Origin: Wyeomyia smithii
Taxonomy: Eukaryota > Arthropoda > Insecta > Diptera > Culicidae
Length of the DNA stretch: 64,000 bases
NCBI RefSeq assembly: GCF_029784165.1
Contig: NC_073695.1
Span: forward strand, 166,086,522 to 166,150,521
Direction: 5' to 3'
Shown here: positions 1-10,220 of the stretch, one piece after another
How the letters are laid out: the number at the start of each line of letters is the position of its first letter
How positions within the stretch are numbered: position 1 is the first letter of the stretch
Notes under the pieces: model-generated
What the model was told of the DNA's origin: nothing
The model's database searches: none
Seen by the model: only the letters and a program-made list of their open reading frames with translations
Program-made: the position numbers and the translations under genes

Positions 1-274
1 ATATCTGTAAAACTCTAAGAGGCTTGTTTTTGGGTCGGAAATACACGACCCAACGTAGACCAGGTTGGTTAACCTGATACATTTTAACCCGAGTTGACTC
101 ATCTTTACTGGATGGGATAACCGGGGCAGTTTTACGGGGTCTTTTACGCTTTTTAACGACATCGAAAAAAGCGTTATTTTCATTATTCGGGATGTCAGAA
201 AAATCCATCCCGGGCTCGTCACCTTCTGAGCAAGATGAGATGTCCGGTGGAATAGGCAATCCACCTACCGCCAT
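1..274 (-). CDS. LINE ORF1 (gag-like), N-terminal part, open at window edge
   Basis: A minus-strand reading frame opens at the ATG at 272-274 and stays open for 91 codons to the window edge, so the protein is cut off only by the window. The leader is acidic and is followed by a basic KKRKRPRK stretch (about residues 41-48, a possible nuclear signal). It ends in a segment with WVVYFRPKNK and LRVLQI. This resembles the IFFRPK and LNILQI block of the I-clade ORF1 at 17998 in this window, which precedes the RNA-binding and zinc-knuckle part of such proteins. I infer the 5' end of another I- or Jockey-type LINE pointing left. Nothing beyond the ORF1 N-terminus is visible. Confidence 0.6.
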   Translation of the reverse strand, partial: MAVGGLPIPPDISSCSEGDEPGMDFSDIPNNENNAFFDVVKKRKRPRKTAPVIPSSKDESTRVKMYQVNQPGLRWVVYFRPKNKPLRVLQI

Positions 275-895
275 AGCGGTTGTGAACTATATGCCGCTAA
301 TAATTAATATATGGAATATATTGAAATACTTAAATATATTTAAAGCTAAAGAGTATGACTATATATAAATAGGAGAGGAAATACGAAATCGAAATATATC
401 TGTATGTATATACGGAAATAAAAAGTTAAAAAAAAAAATATAAATGTTGTGTCACTTATCTTTATATGTATGTGAATCAGCAGCACTGCTTTCGCTGTCT
501 CTTCAACTGCAGAGCGGCGACGCCGTACGCTTTCCTCCCGTCAGGGTTCCACAGCACACGCGCCAACTAACCACTACCACAGCTCCGTACTCCTCTGCTG
601 CGGGAATCGACCTACGCTGATGCTGGACCAGCACGACACCTTTCAGCACTCGCGCCAAAACAAGCACGACTCACCACCTTCACACGCGCACGCAGCAATC
701 GCGCCGATTAGCACCACTACCACTGGCGCTGTTCGGCAGTCGGGGCTCCCCCACCAAAAACGACGCGTATTCGCACACCAAACAGCACTACTGCACACGC
801 GTACGCTAAAAAAGAGAGCGGGAAATTAGTTTCGGTGATCCGCAGAGCACTCTAGAAAAACGACTTTCCTGCTCGGCTGCCGAAAAGACTATGGT
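275..895 (-). other. Probable 5' UTR of the left-edge LINE
   Basis: The 200 bp next to the ATG are AT-rich. Beyond them, 480-860 is markedly GC-richer and lacks long open frames. GC-rich leaders are usual for internal promoters of Jockey- and I-type LINEs. The outer limit, near 895, is a guess from the composition change; I see no clear target duplication. Confidence 0.3.
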
Positions 896-1809
896 CAAAA
901 TGAACTTGATATTTCTGCTGGTTCAATCTCAGTACAGCCATACCCGAATGATCGAGAAAGATAGCAAGAAAAAAATGAGAGTGAGAGTTGACGCTAAGAG
1001 AATCATTGTAACATCGCAAACTCTTTTGTAATGAACCATGCATCGTTGTTGGCTGATTCTGGTGTTGCATCATTTTGGCGTAATGTCAGTAGTATGATAT
1101 TGACTTTCCGCAGCTCTGATCTTGATAGCCAGCATGTATGCAATATTACATGTAAAGCTTTGGGTAGGAAGCTTAAAGCTGTACAACACATGCGCGGCAG
1201 CTTAGGTGTGTGCTACAAGCAATAGTAGGTAGACAAGTCTAAGAAAGAGAAACACAAAATAACTGTCACAATAGCTAGACCAACACGGTCGCTTGTAATG
1301 AGCTGACGAGATGATTTCGAATGAAGATCACCTTTTAACCTGGAATTAAAACCGACTAGTTTGATTTGGCTTTACATTCCAACAGGCTCGTTAGCTGAAA
1401 CCTATGTACGTACAACGATACCTATCCACAGAAGACCAACGGAAGTTGATCGAAAGCTCACAATCCATCATTTTAAAAGTAGGAATTTTAGATTTGAATA
1501 AATTAAATAAAACGTTTAAGAAAACATAGAGATTTAAAACTAGCTGCTATTTTTTAGATTTGTAAACTTTGAAATATTTTTGATCTTAATTCCCCTAATT
1601 TCTTCAAATCTCCACACATACATAGCAAATAGGAGAAGAGCGATATATTTTGGTTGACCTATAAGATGAACGATATTTTGGATAACCTCGATTGGAAAAT
1701 GCCCCCACTATATCATCTATGCCTCGCGAATTAAGGATAAAAATTTAATCAAAAATTTTATGGAAGAGTTTACTATTTTTAAACCCTCTTTGTTTAAAAT
1801 AATATATAA
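896..1809. other. No recognised feature
   Basis: AT-rich sequence with only short open frames (for example 1031-1225 on the plus strand) that show no family motif. I see no repeats or RNA genes here. Confidence 0.5.
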
Positions 1810-2170
1810 TACACTGGGGTCTTTTTTTACGCGGTTGGTTGTACCGCGTTGAAAAAATCCGCGTATAAAAAAACCGTGTAATTTTAAAAAATCGCGTAAA
1901 AAAAACTCCATTCAATAATAAGATTCGATTAAAAATAATAATACGTAAGTAATATATAAACATGAAAAATGATATAAAAATGGTAACGAAACACACAAAA
2001 TAAGTTTTAGTGATTCTAAAATGAAAATTCATTGAAGAACATGACAATAACTTTTTGCCTTTCTCCTAGAAAGGTATAGCAATCACTTGCAAAACCGTAA
2101 GTATAAAAGTGCTCCAAAGGGCCGAATGGCATATGTCACTCGACTCAGCTCGACGAGCTGAGCATTTTCT

Positions 2171-2180
2171 GTATGTGTGT

Positions 2181-2263
<83 letters not shown>
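2171..2263. repeat. (GT)n / (GTAT) microsatellite
   Basis: Nearly pure GT dinucleotides with TATGTG interruptions. It sits at the usual position just inside the left end of the host repeat. Confidence 0.95.
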
Positions 2264-2269
2264 GATTTT

Positions 2270-3400
2270 TTTTCTCACTCACTTTTCTCAGAGATGGCTG
2301 GACCGATTTTCATAAAATTAATTGCAAATGAAAGGTCTTGTTGTCCCATAAGACCGTATTAAATTTTATTGTAATCGGATTTTTAGTTTAGAGGTTATGT
2401 ATCAAAATGTGAAAATCACGAAACATCATTATCTCGAAAACTACACAACCGATTTGAACAAAATTGATTTCAAATGAACGGGCTACCTCAGAAACCTTTA
2501 ACTTTTGAATTTTATGAAGATTGAATTTTTGGTTCAAAAGTTATGAAAAGAAACGTGTTCTGAAGACTGTTTAATCTCACTCATGTTTCTCAGAGATGGC
2601 TGGACCGATTTTCATAAAATCAGTTTCAAATGGAAGGTCTAGTTGCCCCATAAGACCCTATTGATTTGTTTTGCAATCGAACTATTACTTTGCCTGTTAT
2701 GCTTAAAAATGTGAAATCAGGCTATGAAAAGGAACATATAGCGAAGACTACTTGGACTCACTCACTTTTCTCAAAGATGGCTGACCCGATTTCCACAAAA
2801 TTAGTGTCAAATGAAATGTATAGCTGCCTCATAACACCCTATTGAATTTTACTGTAAGCGGACTGTAACTTCGTCTGTAATGTATCGAAATGTGAAAATC
2901 ACGAAACTTCATTATCTCAGAAACTACACAACCGATTTGAACAATATTGATATAAAATGAACGAGCTAGTTAAGGGGTAACTGATGAATTATGATTGAAC
3001 ATGTGGTTTAAAAGTTTGGCTGCCCTATACGTTCCCATTTCATTTAATTATAATCGAACTTAAGCAACCGTTATGTATTAAATTGTTAATAAAACAACGG
3101 AAGTCTATTATCTCAAAGAATGCATGACTTATTTGAACATAACTAGTGTCATACGAACGAGTCATCTCTCGAACTTACAAATAACAAACTTCATAACAAT
3201 TTGATATGTGGCTCAAAAGTTATGGAAAGCGAAGAAATTCAAAGACTATTCAAAACTATACCTGCTTTGATCGATATATGTGGCCTCAACATAATTTAAA
3301 TGTGGTATCGTACTTTTTGAACGTTCCAATTTATTTGATTCCTTGCGATGTGTTAAAAGTCTGCAAATGCACGACAAATCGGCCATAGGATAAGATCAAA
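2270..3400 (+). repeat. Degenerate tandem units (TTTCTCAGAGATGGCTG type)
   Basis: The phrase CTCACTCA...TTTCTCA(G/A)AGATGGCTG(G/A)(A/C)CCGATTT recurs near 2274, 2577 and 2757. Each copy is followed by a conserved AAATG(A/G)AA...CCCATAAGAC-like segment. ACTACACAACCGATTTGAAC recurs near 2441 and 2920. A decayed inverse of this family lies at about 63.75-64.0 kb. Confidence 0.75.
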
Positions 3401-3449
3401 GTCAAATAACGATTCGTTTGAAATGATTGGGTTTATCGAAATGACAATA

Positions 3450-3860
3450 TCCTCGACTTTTGGCTTCCGTACATCGCCTTAAGTCTGAATACATTCATAT
3501 TGGGTGGTATTCGGTCATTTTTAGCAGATTTTCTGGCATCAATCTGACACCGGAAATACCCATATTGAGAGGTATTTAGTTATTTTGGTTGTTTTCCAGA
3601 AACTAAAAGTGGTCGTCTTTAAATTCAAAATGGTGTCAAGGGTCAATGTTTGGTTTCTATGCATCATCTCGATTACAGAAATATTCATCTTGAGTATTAT
3701 TCGGTCTGTTTCGACTGTTTCCTAAAAGTTGCCATTTAGCAATTCAAAATGGTGCCTGAGGTCAACTGTTAGCTCATTGCATCATTCTAGTTCCAGATAT
3801 ACTCATATTGGATGGTATTTGGTTATTTTAGGCTGTTTTTCACAAACCGGAAGCAGTGCT
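3450..3860 (+). repeat. Degenerate ~110-bp units (CCGGAAGT / TTCAAAATGG type), first block
   Basis: Recurrent phrases TATTGGGTGGTATTCGGTCA, TTTTCCAGAAAC and TTCAAAATGGTG(T/C)C are spaced at roughly 110-120 bp. The block continues after nested insertions at about 7045. Confidence 0.7.
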
Positions 3861-4271
3861 TTTCGAAGGATCGCAAGTTGACTGCTAAAACACGAATGCG
3901 AACGCCTTCAGCAGTCAACTTGACTGCTCGATATAGTCAAGCGATCGCCCAGAGAAAAAACAGTCAAAGTAAAGTTGATCGTTTTTTTAGTTTCTAGGTG
4001 GCGGTCATTCGCTATGGCAGCGCTCGTTTATTACGTTCACTCTTCGATTATGTGTACGTGCAAGACACGAAGTGAATGAGGGCGGTTGGTATCATTCTTA
4101 CTGTTTCGTTTTGCGTTTGTTTTCGTATTTGTTTTTGTATGTCGGATTGGATTGGAATAGAACTTTGAAATTTGTGTAACATATGACTAATGCATAAATC
4201 GGTACTTAGGGTAGAGCGGGAAAAGTTGGTCATTTTTGATAAAAATGTTCCATTACTTTATATCGGTAATA

Positions 4272-4881
4272 CAGTCATACCTCGATATAAGGCAACTTTA
4301 TTTTCATTTCCGCTACGTTATATCGAGTTACGTTATATCGAAGCAAAATTTTTTTTTTTAAATTCATGCAAGAATGTTAATGATTACTCAAAGATGCGCG
4401 AAAACCTATTTTCGATCACCTATCAGTAATTTTTAACCATTCTTAAGCCCATTTAGGACAATATTTCAACAAGCAAAAAAAAGTTTTTTAATTGATGCAA
4501 GACTGTTGAAATGCAAAAATGCGCGGAAACCTATTTCCCATCACCTACCAGTAATTTGAAACCTTTCTTATGCTTTTCTTTAGAGAAAATTTCAACAAAC
4601 AAAAAAATAGTTGATGCAAGACTGTGAATTGTTACTGAAGGATTGCGTGGAAACCTAATCCCATCACCCATTAGTATTTTAAAACCTTTTTTTATGCCCA
4701 TTTGGGACAACTTTCGCATTGGTTTCATTGGTTTCAAAACTTACTACAAACATATTTTTGAAGCAATTTATACCTCAAAAACAGTTGCTATATCATTTAT
4801 ATTCAATATCAATACATCTAAAAAAGTTACGTTATATTGAGTTACGTTAAATCGAGGTTGCCTTCTACCGAGGTATGGCTG
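4272..4881. mobile_element. Pogo/Tigger-like MITE with internal tandem repeats
   Basis: The left end is CAGTCATACCTCGATATAAG and the right end is the inverse of CAGCCATACCTCGGTAGAAG. Both are flanked by TA (4270-4271 and 4882-4883). The ends resemble the Tigger consensus start CAGGCATACCTCG. Inside are three tandem units of about 130 bp that share TTCATGCAAGA/TTGATGCAAGACTGT, ATGCGCG(A/G)AAACCTA and ATCACC(T/C)A. No transposase is present, so it would depend on another element. Confidence 0.75.
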
Positions 4882-4931
4882 TATTATGCGAAAATATGAA
4901 CTACATTAAACAGCTCGCAATTTTGCGGATA

Positions 4932-6031
4932 CACTAAAGTTTTTTTTTTACGAGGAGACACGTAGCGCGGAAAAAATCCGCGTGAAAAACGCGTAAGTTC
5001 CAAAATCCGGGTAAAAAATGGCGTTAATTGTAAGATCTGCGTAAAACTTCACGTGAATTCCGAAGTCTGAGTAAATAAACTGATGATTTCCAAAATTCGC
5101 GTAAAAAACGAGAAATTTCTGAAAACCGCTTAAATTCCGAAATCCGAATAAAAGCCGCGTGGATTAAAATCGAAATTCGGGTAAAAAAAAAAACCGTGAA
5201 AACTCTGAAATCGTAAATTGGGGTAAAAAAAAACGTGTAAATTCCGAAAACCGCATTAAAAACGCGTAAATTCTGAAATTTGCATAAAAAACAGCGTAAG
5301 TTCTGAAATCTGTGTTAATTCCGTAATACGCGTTAAAAGGCTTCAGTGTATTTTATCTTTTTTGAGCGGTTGACAGATTGGCCAATTAGCTCCTCAGGTA
5401 GGGTAGAAGTTGATCAGCGAGTGGGGTAAAGTGACAACTTTTATTTCGAAAGGACAATTCAGTTTTCCTCCACCAATGCATTAACGGCAGTCTGTGGGGC
5501 CATCCACATACCACGTGGACAGATTTTTGACGATTTTGACCCCCCCCTCCCCCTCCGTGGACAACTGCCCATACAAATTCTAAAAAAATTGTATGGACCG
5601 TGGACATTAGCCAAACCCCCCCCCCCAAAGCTGTCCACGTGGTATGTGGATGGCCCCTGTAGCATTTAGGCGGAAGTCAAATCGTTTTCAGTTTTTCGCT
5701 TAGACGTTCGCAAAAGCTACTCATTATTGGATGAAAAAGTGTTACTCTCCCTTGCTTGACGAAAAGTTCACTAAGGTCGGCTTTTTTTTACAGTTTTTTA
5801 CGCAGGTTTTTTCATGTGGTCATTTTTACGCGGATTCCGAAAATTACGCGGTTTTTTACGCAGATTCTGGAATTTAAGCGATGTTTTTTCTTACGCGGAT
5901 TCCGTATTTTTTCATTTCGGAATCCGGAATTTACGCGTTTTTCACGTAGATTCAGGATTTTACACGATTATTTTTTTATACGGTTTCCTTTTACGCGGCA
6001 CGTATCCCCCGCGAAAAAAGCGACTTTGGTG
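4932..6031. mobile_element. TA-flanked MITE with ACGCG-rich arms
   Basis: The left end is CACTAAAGTTTTTTTTTACG and the right end is the inverse of CACCAAAGTCGC. TA lies on both sides (4930-4931 and 6032-6033). Both arms (to ~5345 and from ~5780) are arrays of short ACGCGTAAATTCCGAAAT-like units in opposite orientation. It belongs to the same broad family as the 1812-8671 element. The middle carries the unrelated MITE at 5496-5657. Confidence 0.65.
5496..5657. mobile_element. Small MITE with GGGGCCATCCACATACCACG ends
   Basis: The first ~27 bases (GGGGCCATCCACATACCACG...) are repeated inverted at the right end. The core holds C-rich runs and CCGTGGAC motifs. TGT sits on both sides (5493-5495 and 5658-5660), a possible 3-bp duplication. 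The ends resemble the MITE at 35191-35560, whose TTA duplication is better supported. Confidence 0.75.
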
Positions 6032-6109
6032 TATACGTTGAAATTACATTGATGGTTTGAATGGACACTTGATCAAAGAAAACATGTGTTAAATTGAAAA
6101 CTCGAACCG

Positions 6110-6545
6110 AATTCCGCAATTCTAAAATTTTTATGGTTTTCTGATTGTTATAGATCAGTTGAAAGAGATTAATTTTCTGAGCAAAACGTGGTTTTTGAGA
6201 AATTTTTATCGTTGTCCTTCGTATTTTCAATTGAGTTCTTGCTAAAACCTGCTCAAAATCTGTTAATGAGCGAATTGTCATTTGAAAACGGGTGTTTATT
6301 ATTCTTTATTTAAAAACCGATGGACAACGATAAACATTTTTTAAAATCACAATTTGCGCAACTGCACTTTGTTTTGTCATTTAGTTTCTTTGCTTATCTG
6401 ATTATATCACCCGTATAACTCATTTTTTTTATATAAATGATATGTGCAAAAAAAAAACCAAGTTTTTTCGATGCGTTGGTTTGATGTAATCCTCATTGAC
6501 CAACTAACCCCGTAACCAACTAGCCCTGTTCTACCCTATCTTCTT
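6110..6545. repeat. Decayed hairpin-type repeat related to 12854-13187
   Basis: It shares TTTTCTGAGCAAAACGTG followed by a T-rich and GAAA segment with the hairpin MITE at 12854. It has a partly inverted right half near 6310-6360 (GGACAACGATAAACATTTTT against ATTTTTATCGTTGTCC). The edges are unclear. Confidence 0.4.
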
Positions 6546-7044
6546 CCCCGCCGATGTTGTGAGAAAAACTATCTTACTCAGAAAGCCAATACCACGTGGC
6601 TTGAATGATGACTATATTGAATATCACTCACAAACTCTACTGCTAAGCGATATTCGACGCAGATGATTGAAGTAAGCGTTGGTTAATTCATTACGAATGA
6701 GTTCCCGGTTAGTAAAAATTGGCACTGTAGGTGCAACAGCATACCATGAGCAACAGCACATGAGCCTCAAACGTAAGAATGCTTCAAACTGATTGACTGT
6801 TTTTTCGGTCGATCATGAACGCAAACGAAAAATGGTACGTGACTGCCGACAGAAGATTGTACGGCCGTCCTTTTGCGGAAAGCAACGTTGCACGCAGCTC
6901 GTTTCTTATTCGCTCTGCTTTCAACCGTTCGTTGAAATTGAACGTGCTGCAGGTACAAGTTGAAATTGAGCGAAGGATCGCACAAAAAGGAAAGCTTGTA
7001 ACTGACCGAGAAAACGTTCAAGCGTCTTTATAGAAAAGGATTTT

Positions 7045-7700
7045 TCAAAGCTCTGACCGGAAGTCGCAATCTTGGATTTCAAAATGGTATTTGAGATAAT
7101 TTCTAGCCTCTGAGCGTCAGTCTGGTTGAAGAAACACCCATGTTGGGTGTTATTCGATCATTTTCGGCTGTTTCCCAGAATCGGAAGTCGCCAACCTAGA
7201 ATCCAAAATGGGATGTGTGGTCGATTTCAGCTGCTGTGTATCATTCTAGATCCGGAGATACTCATGTCTGACGGAAATCGGGCATTTTGGCTGTTTTCCA
7301 GAAACCAGAAGTTGCCATCCTACAATTCATAGTGGTGTTCTTGCAACATTCTGACTCCGGAGATACTCATATTGGGTGGTATTTGGTCACTTTGGGCTGT
7401 TTTTCAGAAACCAAAAGTCGTCATTTTGAACTTCAAAATTGCCTGTGAAAGCAATTTCTGTCATCTGGGCGTAATTCTGGTTCCGAAAACATTCATAATG
7501 AATGGTATTTGGTCATTTCCGGCTGTTTGCCTGACACCGGAAGTCACCATCTTAAAATTCAAGATTGTGTCTGTGATTAATTTTTAGCTTCTGTGCATCT
7601 TTCTTGTTCCGGAGATACTCATATTTAACGGGAATCGTCCATTTTAGGCTGATTTCCAGAAACTGGAAATTGCTATCTTACAATCCAAAATGTTGCCTAA
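7045..7700 (+). repeat. Degenerate ~110-bp units (CCGGAAGT / TTCAAAATGG type), second block
   Basis: GACCGGAAGTCGCAATCTTGG, TTTTCGGCTGTTTCCCAGAA, CCGGAGATACTCATAT and similar phrases recur. The block continues the one at 3450-3860 and has the same orientation. Confidence 0.75.
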
Positions 7701-8110
7701 GGTCGATTATGGAACATATTTTTTACCACTAAAACATTCACCTGCCAATATGGTTCCATTTAGTTGGTTAGCTCTCGAGATGTGCAGAAATTTGTTTTTC
7801 ATTTGTATGGCATCCCTCCCTTCCAAAAGAAGGAGGGGTGTCAAAACATTATGGACATATTTGTTTCCCCTTAAAACATCTACATGCCAAATTCGGTTTC
7901 ATTTGCTTGGTTGTTTCTTGAGTTGTGCAGAAATTTATGTTTCATTTGTATGGGACCCCTCCCTTCCAGAAAAGGGAGGGGTCTCAAACTATCATGGGGA
8001 CCTTTATCGGCACCAAAAACCCCTACATACAAATTTTCACGCCGATCGGTTCGGTAATTTTCCAGCCTATATGGATCAGACAGACAGACAGACCGGATTG
8101 CATTTTTATA
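7700..8110 (+). repeat. Two ~145-bp direct units in the tail of the large element
   Basis: GTGCAGAAATTTGTTTTTCATTTGTATGG... and GTGCAGAAATTTATGTTTCATTTGTATGG... are followed by CCCTCCCTTCC and GGAGGGGT(G/C)TCAAA. They lie near 7774-7840 and 7925-7995, so the period is about 150 bp. The open frames here (7690-8166) follow the repeat and show no protein motif. Confidence 0.6.
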
Positions 8111-8837
8111 TGTATAGATTACAACATCAATATTTTTTAAGAGTGAATATACATTTATTGGATTGAAGCGTTCATGTAAATCTATTTTTACAAATAAAAG
8201 TTTGAATGAGAAAGGCTGGGTCTGACCGCTAGGTGGATTAATTTAGGTTTTTATAATAATTTTGCTACATGTTTAAGCTTTCGTTTCTTAAAAGGAAATA
8301 AATCGCAACGACCCTGACTCGTATCGTTGCACAATTATTAATGTATTTTTGTTTCTTCTTACCGAATCAACGGAAATTGCCTATTTTTTGATAATAACAG
8401 CAAATATATTAAAAATATGCATTATTTAAATTAATTAAACAGAATATCTTATTGTCATGAACCATATGATTGATTTTTACTTTATTGGATTTACTTATAC
8501 TAAACTTATTGAATACCGCGTAAAAATAATCTATCAAATCGTGTAAAAATAATCCGCGTGATTTCGAAAACCCGCGTGAAAATAATCCGCGTTATTGTAA
8601 AAAATCGCGTAAAAAAAGTCGTGTATAAAAAAACCGTATAAAAATAACCCGCGTAAAAAAAGACCCCAGTGTATATCGAACATTTCATACGATTTTAACT
8701 CAAATTTATACATTTTCCTAATTCTCATTGTGCTTAATTGGTTGTTGTGACGTCGCAATTTCAACACGCGAAAAATGTTGCGCTCTAACACTGCCAACGA
8801 GGCTCATCTGCCGCTCCTTATAATGTTTATACTTTAT

Positions 8838-10193
8838 ACACGGGTTAAATGCGCAAGATCTTGAACGCGAGAAATGCGCAAGATCTTGCATGTAAGTCAG
8901 CTTTCAAGTTACGCAGAGCAAATAATATTAAATTTTTCCTGACACAAAAATGATACTTAAAACGTTCAAAAACTGATAGAAAAGATCAACTTCACACTGA
9001 TTTAGGAGTAATATCAAGCAGCGACCAAAAAACTTGAAGCAATATATGTACTATTGGAGAAAATAACTTTGATGGTGGAGTAGTAGTCGAATAAGTGACC
9101 CACACACGTATACAAGGCAAATTATTGAAAAAATCGAATTTTCCCAGTTCGGCCGGCCTAGCGGAAAATTGTGAGTATGAGCGATTGTTTGTCTACTAGT
9201 GGGTCACCGTTCCTGAAAATATCATTTTTGGGAATTTCCTTATAGTGGAGTAGTAGTCGAATAAGTGACCCACACACGTATACAAGGCAAGGTGTGTGGG
9301 TCACTTATTCGACTACTACTCCTCTATAAGGAAATTCCCAAAAATGATATTTTCAGGAATGGTGACCCACCAGTAGACCAACAATCGCTCATACTCACAA
9401 TTTTCCGCTAGGCCGGCCGAACTGGGAAAATTCGATTTTTTTCAATATTTTGCCTTGTATACGTGTGTGGGTCACTTATTCGACTACTACTCCATTATAA
9501 GGAAATTCCCAAAAAAGGAAATTTTCAGGAATGGTGACCCACCAGTAGACCAACAATCGCTCATACTCACAATTTTCCGCTAGGCCGGCCGAACTGGGAA
9601 AATTCGATTTTTTCAATAATTTGCCTTATATACGTGTGTGAGTCACTTATTCGACTACTACTCCACTATAAGGAAATTCCCAAAAATGATATTTTCAGGA
9701 ATGGTGACTCACCAGTAGACCAACAATCGCTCATACTCACAATTTTCCGCTAGGCCGGCCGAACTGGGAAAATTCGATTTTTTTAATAATTTGCCTTATA
9801 TACGTGTGTGGGTCACTTATTCGACTACTACTCCACTATAAGGAAATTCCCAAAAATGATATTTTCAGGAATGGTGACCCTCTTGTAGTCAAACAATCGC
9901 TCATACTCATAATTTTCCTCTAGGCCGGCCGAACTGGGAAAATTCGATTTTTCTTCGATCTCGTTATTTCACCATCAATGTTTTCTCCAATAGTACATAT
10001 ATCGCTTCAAGTTTTTTTGGTCGCTGCTTGATATTACTTCTAAATGAGTGTGAAATTGATCTTTTCTATCTGTTTTTGGAATTTTTAAGTAAGTATTTTA
10101 AGTATTTTTGTATCAGGAAAAAATTGAATATTAATTTTCTCTGCGTTACTTGAAAGCGGACTTGCATGCAAGATCTTGCGCATTTAACCGCGA
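8838..10193. mobile_element. Fold-back element, MULE-like, 1356 bp
   Basis: Two arms of roughly 230 bp are inverted copies. The left begins near GGGTTAAATGCGCAAGATCT and the right ends AGATCTTGCGCATTTAACC. Both arms contain TCCAATAGTACATATAT or its inverse, next to TCAAGCAGCGACC-like sequence. The same ten bases, TATACTTTAT, flank the element at 8828-8837 and 10194-10203. A duplication of 9-10 bp with very long inverted repeats fits Mutator-like or FB-type fold-back elements. There is no protein. The centre is a 171-bp satellite (9073-9955). Confidence 0.8.
9073..9955. repeat. 171-bp satellite array, head-to-head, inside the fold-back element
   Basis: One unit runs inverted (9073-9244) and a partial unit follows. 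The array then flips at about 9292 and continues as direct units whose CC(A/T)CTATAAGG landmarks fall at 9321, 9492, 9663 and 9833, a spacing of 170-171 bp. Each unit has GTGTGGGTCACTTATTCGAC, TTCAGGAATGGTGAC and CTAGGCCGGCCGAACTGGG. The units look very similar, which suggests recent homogenisation. Confidence 0.9.
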
Positions 10194-10220
10194 TATACTT
10201 TATTGAATAATCTATACCTT

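Larger units (their letters stand above)
2052..8240. mobile_element. Large non-coding repeat-rich element with nested MITEs
   Basis: It lies between the two halves of the MITE at 1812-8671. The left edge has TTGCCTTTCTCCTAGAAAGG and the right edge has GAGAAAGGC, a short inverted match. Inside, in order, are a GT microsatellite, units around TTTCTCAGAGATGGCTG, units around CCGGAAGT and TTCAAAATGG, nested MITEs (4.27-6.03 kb), a second CCGGAAGT block, and a tail with GGGAGGGGTCTCAAACTATC. There is no transposase. I know this repeat type as abundant in culicine mosquitoes but cannot assign a superfamily. The edges are uncertain by tens of bases. Confidence 0.45.
1812..8671. mobile_element. TA-flanked MITE with ACGCG-rich ends, split by a large insertion
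   Basis: The left end at 1812 reads CACTGGGGTCTTTTTTTACG. Its exact inverse ends at 8671 (CGTAAAAAAAGACCCCAGTG). Each end is flanked by TA (1810-1811 and 8672-8673). Both halves (1812 to ~2050 and ~8245 to 8671) carry degenerate CCGCGTAAAAAT-type short repeats in opposite orientation. I infer one small TIR element with a TA target duplication, later opened by the ~6.2-kb element at 2052-8240. It encodes no protein. Confidence 0.7.

Noticed and set aside
2066..2362. Frames of alternating Cys-Val or Thr-His over the GT tract
   Set aside because: Pure microsatellite translation.
7690..8166. 158-codon plus-strand frame
   Set aside because: It lies on two direct ~150-bp repeat units in the tail of a non-coding mobile element.
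9073..9955. Regular repeat array that might look like a CRISPR array
   Set aside because: The units are contiguous 171-bp satellites without spacers, in a eukaryotic fold-back transposon.
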